From CAZOWW01 sp964583765 (lineage in GTDB: Bacteria > Actinomycetota > Actinomycetes > Actinomycetales > Kineosporiaceae), in contig CAZOWW010000004.1 of NCBI GenBank assembly GCA_964583765.1, positions 28,152-92,151 of the forward strand: a DNA stretch of 64,000 nt, written 5' to 3'. How positions within the stretch are numbered: position 1 is the stretch's first letter; each line of letters opens with the position of its first letter. The position numbers and the translations under genes are program-made. The notes beneath the pieces were generated by a model. It was not told the origin of the DNA, did no database searches, and was given only the letters and a program-made list of their open reading frames with translations. Of this stretch, positions 43,911-53,149 are shown piece by piece.

Positions 43911-45701
43911 ATGTCCTGCCGCACGCGTCCGCGACGGTGTCCGACCAGAGGCGTGACGACGGCGGTTGCCGTGGTCGCGTCCGTGGCGTCCGTGCTCGGG
44001 TGCGGGAGTCAGGGGACGGCGAGCATCCGGGGCCTGCACACTCTGGACGCGGTGGTACGGGTGGCCGACGTCGGCGCCCCCTCGATCGGCGCGCTGTCGT
44101 TGCCGGTGCCCGGTGACGCCACGGTGGTGGCGCCCTGGGGATCGGACTCGAATTCCGGCACGTCCTCCGACCCCCTGCGCACCCTCGGGCACGCCGTCGT
44201 GGTGGCGCCCTGGGGTGGCACGATCGTGATGCGCGGCGGGAGCTACCACGAGGACGTGACCACGCCCTACGGCAAGCGGCTGACGATCCAGCCGTGGCCC
44301 TGGGAGTCGGTCTGGCTCGATGGATCCCAGGCGACCAGCGGCTGGGTGTCCAGTGGCTCGGCCTGGCGGCTCGACGGCTGGGACGTGGACTACGACAACC
44401 GGGACACCACGGGTGTGATGGTGACGCCGGCCTATCCGGCGGCTGCCTACTCCGCGGAACTCTTCGTGGACGGCGTGAGCCAGCGGCAGGTGCTGAGCCG
44501 GTCGGCCGTGGTGCCCGGCACCTTCTACGTCGACGAGCCCGGACACCGGGTGTACCTGGGCAGCAGTCCCTACGGGCATTCGGTGCGGATCAGCGACCTG
44601 CAGGACGCGTTGTTCGTCAACGGCGGGGCGGGAAGCGCGATCATCGGGATCGGCTTCCGCCGGTACGCCACGCCCGTGGTGCGCATCGGCACGGTGAAGA
44701 TGTACGCGGACGGCGCACGGGTGGAAGATTGCGTCTTCCAGGACAACGCCCTCGCCGGTCTCTCCCTGAACGGGTCCGGGATCACCGTCTCGAACAGCAC
44801 CTTCGCCCGGAACGGGCAGCTGGGGTTGCAGGCCAATCAGTCGGACGATCTCACCACGCAGTCCCTGGAGATCTCGGACAACAACACCGAGCACTTCGCC
44901 ACCAATCAGGCGGCGGGCGGAATGAAGGTCACCGCGAGCAGACGCGTGACCGTGAAGGACAACCGGATCGAGCGGAACTCGGGTGTGGGCCTCTGGCTGG
45001 ACCAGTCCGTCCTGCATGCGGTGGTCGTGCGCAATCGCCTCCTGAGCAATGTGCGCGACGGCTGCCTCTTCGAGATCAGTGCCGATCTCGCCTTCGTCGA
45101 CAACATCGCCTCGGGCAACGGCGTCTCCGGCCTGCGCGTGCTGGAGGCCGGCCACGTGCGGGCCTGGTACAACACGCTGACGGGCAACATCCGGGCGATC
45201 GACATGATGGATGGCGGTCGCCGGGCCTCGCAGGCCGGTGCGGCGGGGCTGGATCCCCGGTACGGGACCGCGGACGCGTCGCTGACCTGGGAGGTCACGG
45301 ACGTCGACCTGCGCGGCAACGTCGAGGGGGACGGGCCCTCGGGAGCCCAGTACGTGCTGGGCTACGACGACGCCCGCAAGACCTACGGCGCGCAGAGCCG
45401 CCGGATCACCAGCGACCGCAACGGGTTCTTCCACACCTCCGGCTCGCCCCGGTGGCTCGTCGCCTGGGGCAGCTATCCCTCGGGCATGAGGGTGTTCACC
45501 TCGCTCTCGGCCTTCCGCTCGTACAGCGGCCAGGACTGGCACAGCACCGAGGTGTGGGCGGGCACCGATCCCTGGAGCTGGCTCCGCAACACCCCTGCGG
45601 GCCTCGCGTCGGTCCCGCAGGGACCGGCCCTGCCGACGGATCTTGCCGGTTGGGCGGGACTGGTCGCCGGTCGGACGTATCCGATCGGGGCCCAGCTGTG
45701 A
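43911..45701 (+). CDS. Secreted parallel beta-helix protein D, probably a lipoprotein
   Basis: 596 residues from ATG 43911 (GGAGGG 10 nt upstream; ATG 43878 is in frame but lacks a site). The signal ends in a lipobox-like VLGC (Cys ~32), unlike its two paralogs. The beta-helix (~60-550) shares YHEDV, GFRRYATPVVRIG, NGQLGLQ, QAAGGMKVT, GLWLDQS, FEIS and GYDDARKTYGA with the proteins at 7586 and 30711, and the tail ALPTDLAGWAG matches theirs. It lacks both the N-terminal jelly-roll-like domain of protein C and the Thr-rich tail of protein A. Followed at 277 bp by the propeller/LamG/PKD paralog on the same strand. Confidence 0.85.
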   Translation: MSCRTRPRRCPTRGVTTAVAVVASVASVLGCGSQGTASIRGLHTLDAVVRVADVGAPSIGALSLPVPGDATVVAPWGSDSNSGTSSDPLRTLGHAVVVAPWGGTIVMRGGSYHEDVTTPYGKRLTIQPWPWESVWLDGSQATSGWVSSGSAWRLDGWDVDYDNRDTTGVMVTPAYPAAAYSAELFVDGVSQRQVLSRSAVVPGTFYVDEPGHRVYLGSSPYGHSVRISDLQDALFVNGGAGSAIIGIGFRRYATPVVRIGTVKMYADGARVEDCVFQDNALAGLSLNGSGITVSNSTFARNGQLGLQANQSDDLTTQSLEISDNNTEHFATNQAAGGMKVTASRRVTVKDNRIERNSGVGLWLDQSVLHAVVVRNRLLSNVRDGCLFEISADLAFVDNIASGNGVSGLRVLEAGHVRAWYNTLTGNIRAIDMMDGGRRASQAGAAGLDPRYGTADASLTWEVTDVDLRGNVEGDGPSGAQYVLGYDDARKTYGAQSRRITSDRNGFFHTSGSPRWLVAWGSYPSGMRVFTSLSAFRSYSGQDWHSTEVWAGTDPWSWLRNTPAGLASVPQGPALPTDLAGWAGLVAGRTYPIGAQL

Positions 45702-45777
45702 TCGCGGCGTCCCCGATCAGGCTCTGATTACTTACGGTCAATCATTACTCAGCGGAAAGTGACACCCCGGAAAGGGT

Positions 45778-45795
45778 GGTCAGCCGGCGCTGACC
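45778..45795. promoter_or_regulatory. Perfect inverted repeat between proteins D and E
   Basis: GGTCAGC-CGGC-GCTGACC (7-bp arms, 4-nt centre) lies 77 bp after the beta-helix stop and ~180 bp before the next start. It could be a terminator hairpin or an operator; no T-run follows. Confidence 0.45.
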
Positions 45796-45978
45796 CAGAC
45801 GTGTCTTGACGTACCGTCACTGCGATCACCAGGTGTGAGCTGGGCATTCTCTCGGCGTCCCCCGTTCGGCCGATTAGTGGGCCGGTCGGGGGTTGATGGC
45901 ACCATGCTTGTGCCTGAGCGACGGAAGACTGCGACGATCATTCCCTGTCTTCCTCTGCGTGATCGACTGGGAGCGCCG

Positions 45979-48654
45979 GTGACCGTGAAATTACGTTCAG
46001 TAATCACCGCATCACGGATGATGCGCGGGGCGGTCGCGAGTGGGATGACCCTCGCCGTCCTGACAGCTGTCGCGCCCTCGGTGCCCCCGGCCGCGGCCGC
46101 AACGTTGCCGGAGGCCATCTCGGCACACCTGCTGCCGACGGTGCAGACCAACGGGATCGTCTACTCGATCACCACCGTCGGCAACGTCGTGTACGCGGCC
46201 GGCAACTTCACCAAGGCGCGTCCCTACGGGACCGCGGCCGGTGACGCGTCGGAGGTGACGCGCAACAACCTGCTCGCCTTCGACCTCACCACGGGCGCGC
46301 TGCTGCCCTTCGCGCCGGTCATCACCACCCCGAGCTACACGAGCACGACCAATCCTGGTCCGTTCTGTGACTCGCTGGGTACCAACACCTGGCAGTGCGA
46401 CGCCGTCTTCCGGGTCGTCGCGTCCCCGGACCAGAAGAAGATCTACATCTCGGGCGACTTCACCCGCATCGACGGGCAGGTCCGCAACCGCATCGCCGCC
46501 TTCGACGTCGCGACCGGCACGCTGGACGCGACCTTCCACCCGTCGCCCAGTTCCCGGGTGCGTGGGCTCGCGGTCTCGTCCTCGGCCGTCTACTTCGCCG
46601 GTGACTTCACCTCCGTCACCCCCAGTTCGGGCACCGCCGTCACCCGCACGCGGGTGGCGTCCACGGACCTGTCCGGCAACCTCCTGAAGTTCGCCCCCTC
46701 GGCGGACCGCGAGGTCTGGGCCGCGGAACTCTCCAGCGACGGCACCCGCCTGCTGCTCGGCGGCCAGTTCGACTACATCAACTCGACCCAGATCCACGGT
46801 CTGGCCTCGGTGTACACGGGGACCGCCACCGGGACCACGGCAGGCGCGAATGCGCCCTGGGCCAGCACCGGGCTGATCCCCGGCGCCGTCGGCGCGACCA
46901 CCAACCGGTCCTGGGTCACCGACTTCTCGGTCCGGGGGGACAACGTCTACATCGCGGCGGACGGAGAGGGCTCGGGCATCTTCGACGGGCGGATCGCGGC
47001 CAAGGTGAGCACCGGCGCCCTGATCTGGATCGACTACTGCCTCGGCGCCACCCAGTCCATCACCGAGCTGAACGGGGTCGTCTACGGCGCCTCGCACAGC
47101 CACAACTGTGGGCCGCTGGGCACCTTCCCCGAGCGGGTGCCGAAGTACTACATGCGCCTACCCGTCGAGACCGCGGCGGCGACCACCACCTACGGTCCGG
47201 GCGCCAACGCGGGCAAGCCCGCCCCGACCATGCTGCCGATCTGGTCCCAGATCGACGGCGGCCCCGACACCAGCTACTTCAAGAACGGTCCCTGGGCGGT
47301 CGACGCCTCGGGCGACTACCTCGTGGTCGGTGGCGAGTTCCTGACGGTCAACGGCGAGAACCAGCAGTCCCTGGCCCGCTTCGAGCTGCGGTCCAAGGCG
47401 CCCGCCTCGGCTCCCCCGCAGACGCCTTTCCTGGCCCCGGTGGCCCGGGCGCTGCGTCCCGGTCAGATCCGAGTCTCCTGGCGTGCGACCTTCGACCTGG
47501 ACGACCCGAACCTGACCTACGAGGTCTACCGGAACTCCGACACCACCCCGATCGCGACGCTGACCCAGACCTCGACGTTCTACGACCTGCCGGAGATGTC
47601 CTTCACCGACACGGTGCCCGTGGGGACGACGAACACCTACCGGATCAAGGCATCCGACGGCAACGGCAACAAGATCTCGACCAAGTCCTCCGCATCGGCG
47701 ACCGCGACCGACACCAGCGCGCTCGGTCGTTACGACGACGCCCTGATCCGCGACGGCGCGTACCGGGTCTTCACCTTCAACAGCGCCGCCGGGGCGACCA
47801 CCGAACCGGACGCCGTCGGCACGGGCTCGGCCACGGTCACCGGCGTGACCTTCGGGCAGTCGCCGGCGGGCACGAGCGGCGGCACCTCGGCGACCTTCGG
47901 GGGCACCCCGTCCAGCTACGCCGTCGCGGACAACGCGCGGATCGTCCCGGGCTCGATGGCCGAGGAACTCTGGTTCAAGTCGACCAGCAAGTACGGCGGT
48001 GAGCTCATCGGTTTCGGCAACCGGCCGACCGCAGGCAGCGACTCGGTGGACCGGCTGATCTACCTGAGCACCGACGGGCACCTGCTGTTCGGGGTCTACA
48101 ACACCGCGGTGCACGTCCTGAGCACGGCCAAGGGCGGGTACAACGACGGCAAGTGGCACCACGTGGTCGGCAATCTCAGCCCGGCCGGCATGTCCTTCTT
48201 CGTGGACGGCTCGATGGTCGCGGCGAGCACCGCCGTGACCACCTCGTACTACTACGAGGGCTACCTGCACTTCGGCGGGGACAACATCACCACCAGTTGG
48301 CCGTCCAAGCCGGGCAGCAGCTATGCGGCCGCCACGATCGACGACGTGGCCCTGTACCCGAGGCCGCTGGGCACCTCGCAGATCGCGGACCACTACGCCC
48401 GGCGTGCCAACCGGGCGCCGTCCACCTCCTTCACCGCCGCCTGCGCGTCGAACAGCTGCAGTTTCGACGGGACGGCGAGCCAGGATCCGGACGGTTGGAT
48501 CGGTTCGTACTCGTGGGACTTCGGGGACGGCACCACCGCGACCGGGGCCACGCCGAACCACGCCTACGCGGATTCCGGGTCGCACACCGTGGTGCTGACC
48601 GTCACCGACAACGAGGGAACGACGAGCAGCAGCTCGCGGGCCGTCACGTCCTGA
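45979..48654 (+). CDS. Secreted propeller-like/FnIII/LamG/PKD protein E (short paralog of B), with a TTA codon
   Basis: 891 residues from GTG 45979, with GGGAG 6 nt upstream. Signal peptide ~1-38. Propeller-like repeats ~40-430 (IYISGDFTRIDG, RLLLGGQFDYINS), fibronectin III ~480-575, LamG-type domain ~630-800 (GKWHHVVGNL, FFVDGSMV) and a single PKD domain (~815-891, YSWDFGDGTT) at which it ends. The paralog at 25937 has five PKD domains plus a C-terminal domain. The fifth codon is TTA (45991-45993), the only in-frame TTA I noticed in the window. If translation began at ATG 46018 instead, the TTA would lie in the leader, but that Met has no ribosome-binding site and a shorter signal peptide. 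Confidence 0.85.
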   Translation: MTVKLRSVITASRMMRGAVASGMTLAVLTAVAPSVPPAAAATLPEAISAHLLPTVQTNGIVYSITTVGNVVYAAGNFTKARPYGTAAGDASEVTRNNLLAFDLTTGALLPFAPVITTPSYTSTTNPGPFCDSLGTNTWQCDAVFRVVASPDQKKIYISGDFTRIDGQVRNRIAAFDVATGTLDATFHPSPSSRVRGLAVSSSAVYFAGDFTSVTPSSGTAVTRTRVASTDLSGNLLKFAPSADREVWAAELSSDGTRLLLGGQFDYINSTQIHGLASVYTGTATGTTAGANAPWASTGLIPGAVGATTNRSWVTDFSVRGDNVYIAADGEGSGIFDGRIAAKVSTGALIWIDYCLGATQSITELNGVVYGASHSHNCGPLGTFPERVPKYYMRLPVETAAATTTYGPGANAGKPAPTMLPIWSQIDGGPDTSYFKNGPWAVDASGDYLVVGGEFLTVNGENQQSLARFELRSKAPASAPPQTPFLAPVARALRPGQIRVSWRATFDLDDPNLTYEVYRNSDTTPIATLTQTSTFYDLPEMSFTDTVPVGTTNTYRIKASDGNGNKISTKSSASATATDTSALGRYDDALIRDGAYRVFTFNSAAGATTEPDAVGTGSATVTGVTFGQSPAGTSGGTSATFGGTPSSYAVADNARIVPGSMAEELWFKSTSKYGGELIGFGNRPTAGSDSVDRLIYLSTDGHLLFGVYNTAVHVLSTAKGGYNDGKWHHVVGNLSPAGMSFFVDGSMVAASTAVTTSYYYEGYLHFGGDNITTSWPSKPGSSYAAATIDDVALYPRPLGTSQIADHYARRANRAPSTSFTAACASNSCSFDGTASQDPDGWIGSYSWDFGDGTTATGATPNHAYADSGSHTVVLTVTDNEGTTSSSSRAVTS

Positions 48655-49014
48655 CCGGTGGGGGCGCCGTGGCGATCGCGCCGCGGCGCCTGCCCGCCAC
48701 CAGGTCCGGGCGGGCCGAGGGGGGCCGTTCGGCGGATTCGGTGTGGTCCGTGCGGAGCCCCGTGGTCGCCCAGGAGGAGCCCCGTGGTCGCCCAGGAGGA
48801 GCAAGGTCGCTCCGGTGGTCCGCTCCGAGGGCGGTGAGATTGTCCGATCGCGGTCCGGTGGGGGGAAACCCGCTGCTACCGTGCGCTGTCGATGTGGTCG
48901 GCGAAGTCCAGAACGGACGGATGACCACGGACCGAGGGTAGGGAGTGGTGCGGAGTGTCCGTTGACGCGGGAGCGAACGGTTCCCAGGGCACAACCAGCC
49001 AGGAGGGTACCGGC
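48655..49014. other. Intergenic region between the PKD protein gene and the CDP-alcohol transferase gene
   Basis: 360 bp without a credible gene. It holds a perfect 22-bp tandem duplication (listed separately). An in-frame GTG at 48955 could extend the next gene, but the site at 49001-49006 argues against it. Confidence 0.5.
48754..48797. repeat. 22-bp perfect tandem duplication
   Basis: The same 22 bases (GGAGCCCCGTGG...CCCAGGA) at 48754-48775 and 48776-48797, head to tail. Confidence 0.9.
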
Positions 49015-49815
49015 ATGGGTGTCGACCCGCAACGGTCGCAGGATGCTCCGCGGGGATTCGCCGAGACCCTGCGGCAGTTCTCGCGGGCACAGAAGAGCAA
49101 CCACAACGTCTCGGCCTACGCGCGCTGGGTCAACCGCCCGGCCGGCCGCTATGCGGCGGTCGCGGCCTACCGGCTCGGCCTGCGACCCAACCAGGTCACC
49201 GTGCTCAGCGGGCTGCTCTCGGCCCTGGGCATCGTCGGGATCGCGGTGCTGAGGCCGACCCCCGTGACCGGCGTGCTGCTCGGTCTCTGCCTGGTCGTGG
49301 CGTACGTGCTGGACTCGGCGGACGGCCAGCTCGCCCGGTTCACCGGCGGCGGCTCGATGCTCGGCGAGTGGCTCGACCACGTGATCGACGCGTTCAAGGT
49401 CTCCACGCTCCACCTGGCGGTGCTGGTGTGCATGTACCGGCACTTCGCCCTCGGGCACACGGGCTGGCTGCTGGTGCCGCTGGCCTGGTCGGCCCTGTCC
49501 GCGATCCTCTTCTTCAGCCTGATGCTCACCGACCAGTTCCGCCGGTCCCACCCCCGACCTGCCCCCGCGCAGGGCGCCGAGGAGGCGCCGTTCGCCCGGC
49601 AGTTGGTCCGGTCACTCGTGGTGCTTCCGATCGACTACGGCTTCCTGTGCCTGGTGCTCGCCCTGATCGGGCTGCACCGGACATTCCTCGCGGCGTACAC
49701 GGGGTTGCTGGTGCTGTTCGCCGGCTTCGTGGGTGCCGCCCTCCTGAAGTGGTATCGAGAGCTCACCGAGGCAGACCTGCGGGTCCGCCGCGAGCGGCAG
49801 GGAGAGACGGCGTGA
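49015..49815 (+). CDS. CDP-alcohol phosphotransferase
   Basis: Transfers a phospho-alcohol from a CDP-alcohol to an acceptor alcohol in the membrane. 266 residues. The family motif is complete: D100-x2-D103-G104-x2-A107-R108-x8-G117-x3-D121-x3-D125 (DSADGQLARF ... GEWLDHVID). Several transmembrane helices lie at ~58-250. ATG 49015 has AGGAGG 8 nt upstream; GTG 48955 is the alternative. The stop overlaps the start of a cytidylyltransferase (GTGA), so the pair probably make and use the same CDP-alcohol. The product could be a phospholipid or a phosphodiester-linked polyol; the sequence does not decide. Confidence 0.88.
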   Translation: MGVDPQRSQDAPRGFAETLRQFSRAQKSNHNVSAYARWVNRPAGRYAAVAAYRLGLRPNQVTVLSGLLSALGIVGIAVLRPTPVTGVLLGLCLVVAYVLDSADGQLARFTGGGSMLGEWLDHVIDAFKVSTLHLAVLVCMYRHFALGHTGWLLVPLAWSALSAILFFSLMLTDQFRRSHPRPAPAQGAEEAPFARQLVRSLVVLPIDYGFLCLVLALIGLHRTFLAAYTGLLVLFAGFVGAALLKWYRELTEADLRVRRERQGETA

Positions 49816-50228
49816 GGGTTGTCGGATACGTGCCCGGTGCCTATGATATGTTCCACGTCGGGCACCTGAACATCCTCCGACGGGCGCGGGAGCGCTGCGA
49901 CTACCTGATCGTCGGGGTGGTCACGGACGAGGTGATGCTGGAGTCCAAGGGCAAGGCCCCCGTGGTCCCGCACGAGGAGCGGCTGGAGATCGTGCGCGCG
50001 CTCTCCTTCGTGGACGAGGCCGTCCCCGACATCTCGCCCGACAAGGCGGTGATGTGGCACCAGCTGCACTTCGACGTCCTGTTCAAGGGCGACGACTGGA
50101 AGGGCACCGAGAAGGGGACCCGGCTCGAGGCGGCCATGGCGGCCGTGGGCGCCCGCGTCGTCTACTTCCCCTACACCAAGCAGACCTCCAGCACCCTGCT
50201 GCGGCAGTTCCTGCTCGACTCCGCGTGA
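49812..50228 (+). CDS. Cytidylyltransferase (TagD-like)
   Basis: 138 residues. Forms a CDP-alcohol from CTP and an alcohol phosphate. The nucleotidyltransferase motif GAYDMFHVGH (H15, H18) and a C-terminal KQTSSTLLRQ in the place of the family RTEGISTT motif are visible. Length and motifs match glycerol-3-phosphate cytidylyltransferases, but the altered last motif leaves the substrate open (glycerol, inositol or another polyol phosphate). Its GTG overlaps the stop of the CDP-alcohol phosphotransferase gene. eno follows with its own probable promoter. Confidence 0.85.
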   Translation: MRVVGYVPGAYDMFHVGHLNILRRARERCDYLIVGVVTDEVMLESKGKAPVVPHEERLEIVRALSFVDEAVPDISPDKAVMWHQLHFDVLFKGDDWKGTEKGTRLEAAMAAVGARVVYFPYTKQTSSTLLRQFLLDSA

Positions 50229-50274
50229 GCAGTGCCTCCGGTGGTGCGACGCGTTCGGGCGGAAGTGCCCTCGC

Positions 50275-50280
50275 TAGGAT
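50275..50280 (+). promoter_or_regulatory. Probable eno -10 box
   Basis: TAGGAT, 37 bp before the eno start, matches the TANNNT form of housekeeping -10 boxes. The -35 region (near GCGTTC) is not consensus. Confidence 0.45.
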
Positions 50281-50317
50281 CGGGTGACATATCCGTTCGC
50301 ACACCGGGAGTACTCAC

Positions 50318-51598
<1,281 letters not shown>

Positions 51599-51661
51599 GC
51601 GGTCGGACCCGCCCCGCACGGGTGCGGTGATCGACTCGCACCGGTCGGGTGCCTGACCTGA

Positions 51662-51700
51662 GGTGCCCGGGGACCGTCCGCAACGGCGGCCCCGGGCACC
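51662..51700 (+). terminator. eno terminator
   Basis: GGTGCCCGGGG (51662-51672) pairs perfectly with CCCCGGGCACC (51690-51700). The 17-nt loop has an inner CCGT/ACGG stem. Confidence 0.75.
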
Positions 51701-51811
51701 GATCCGAGTCAGGCTCTGGCGGATCGGTCCTGCCGGGAACACCGGGCATCCTCCGCCGATCACCCGCACACTGGTGAGCGGTGAGAAACGCAACGATCGG
51801 GGGTGGATGTC

Positions 51812-52384
51812 GTGGTGGCACGCAGACCGGTCACCCCGCGCACCGGTTCCGCCCGGCCCGGTTCCGGCCCGGCAGGTGCCTCGCGGCCCGGCGCCGGCAG
51901 CCGCCCCGCGGCGGCGTCCCGGCCGACCTTCCCGACGGCCGCACGTGCCGTGGAGGCCTCGGCGTCCCGCACGGCCCGACGACCCGCCCTGCTGCGTCCG
52001 GTCACCATGCTCGCGCTGACCATGGTGATGCTGGCGGTTCTGCTCGCCCCGTACCTGCGGGCGTGGCTCGTGCAACGGGCACAGATCGCCTCCCTGCAGC
52101 GGGCGAACGATCAGCTGTCGAGTCAGGTGGCCCAGCTCGACGAGACCCGCACCCGGTGGAAGGACCCCGCGTACGTGCGGGCGCAGGCCCGGCAACGCCT
52201 GCAGTACGCGATGCCCGGGGAGACGAGCTTCGTCGTCCTGGGTGCCGAGCCCAGCACCGACGACTCCGGCACCGCCTCACCGCGGACGACGCCGCACGCG
52301 GCGCACCGGGCCTGGTTCGGCGAGCTCTGGTCGTCCGTGCAGGCCGCCGGCGCCGGGGCCGAGCCGTCCGCGACGAATCCCTAG
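51812..52384 (+). CDS. FtsB/DivIC-like septum formation initiator protein
   Basis: Single-pass division protein. 190 residues: a long Arg/Pro/Ala-rich cytosolic leader (~1-62), one transmembrane helix (~65-85, TMLALTMVMLAVLLAPYL), a short coiled coil (~90-112, QIASLQRANDQLSSQVAQLD), then the family block WKDPAYVRAQARQRLQYAMPGE and a disordered tail. Start GTG 51812 is chosen for its spacing from GGGGG (51799-51803); GTG 51803 and 51815 are alternatives. The product of eno's neighbour in mycobacteria (Rv1024) has the same layout. Confidence 0.87.
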   Translation: MVARRPVTPRTGSARPGSGPAGASRPGAGSRPAAASRPTFPTAARAVEASASRTARRPALLRPVTMLALTMVMLAVLLAPYLRAWLVQRAQIASLQRANDQLSSQVAQLDETRTRWKDPAYVRAQARQRLQYAMPGETSFVVLGAEPSTDDSGTASPRTTPHAAHRAWFGELWSSVQAAGAGAEPSATNP

Positions 52385-52395
52385 GCCTGGGCGAG

Positions 52396-52422
52396 GCATC
52401 GACGGGGACGTCGTCCCGATGC
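52396..52422 (+). terminator. Possible hairpin after the ftsB-like gene
   Basis: GCATC (52396-52400) with GATGC (52418-52422) and GGGAC (52405-52409) with GTCCC (52413-52417), one 4-nt bulge and a 3-nt loop. Confidence 0.4.
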
Positions 52423-52528
52423 GGAGGGACGGACGTCATCCCGGGCCCGCGACGGCACAGCCCGGCGACGGCACAGTCCGGAGAGCGGCCCCGCCCGTCC
52501 TGGTGCCCGAGGAGTGGAGGAACCCGGA

Positions 52529-53149
52529 GTGAGTGCGCACGGCGGCGCGAGCCCGCGACGGTCCGGTCCGGGCGGAGGACCCATCGAGGAGTCCGGGCCG
52601 GCGGCCGGAGAAGGCCCGGCGGCAGTGGTGGCCGGGGAGGACCTCGCCGCGGTGGCCGCGCAGCTGGGGCGGGAGCCCCGGGGGGTGGCCGGGGTGGCCC
52701 ACCGCTGCGACTGCGGCCTGCCCGACGTGGTGCTCACCGAGCCGCGGTTGCCCGACGGCACGCCGTTCCCCACCACCTTCTACCTGACCTGCCGCCGGGC
52801 GAACTCCGCGGTCGGCTCGCTCGAGGTCAGCGGGCTCATGGCCCGGATGACCGAGCGTCTGGTCACTGATCCGGATCTGGCTGCCGCCATGGAAGCCGCG
52901 CACCGGGACTACCTGGATCGACGGCGTTCGCTCGGGGAGGTGCCGGAGCTGGCCGAGGTCTCGGCCGGGGGGATGCCGGCGCGGGTGAAGTGCCTCCATG
53001 CCCTGGTCGGCCATGCCCTGGCCGCAGGCCCCGGGGTGAACCCGCTCGGGGACGAGGCCCTGGCCCTGTTGGAACCGTGGTGGCGGTCCGGGCCGTGCGT
53101 GGGCGGTACGGACCGCAGTGGCGTCGACGATCGCGGCCCTGTCCGGTGA
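52529..53149 (+). CDS. DUF501 family protein
   Basis: 206 residues from GTG 52529 (GGAGG 8 nt upstream). The N-terminal ~35 residues are Gly/Pro/Glu-rich. The conserved domain (~40-195) has LGREPRGVAGVAHRCDCGLP, FPTTFYLTCRRANSAVGSLE and a C-terminal VKCLHALVGHALAAGPGVNPLGDEAL. Function unknown in all relatives I know. The three Cys in HRCDCGLP and LTCRR and the His near KCLHALVGH could form a metal site. The stop overlaps the ppx start (GTGA), a conserved coupling with ppx. Confidence 0.92.
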   Translation: MSAHGGASPRRSGPGGGPIEESGPAAGEGPAAVVAGEDLAAVAAQLGREPRGVAGVAHRCDCGLPDVVLTEPRLPDGTPFPTTFYLTCRRANSAVGSLEVSGLMARMTERLVTDPDLAAAMEAAHRDYLDRRRSLGEVPELAEVSAGGMPARVKCLHALVGHALAAGPGVNPLGDEALALLEPWWRSGPCVGGTDRSGVDDRGPVR

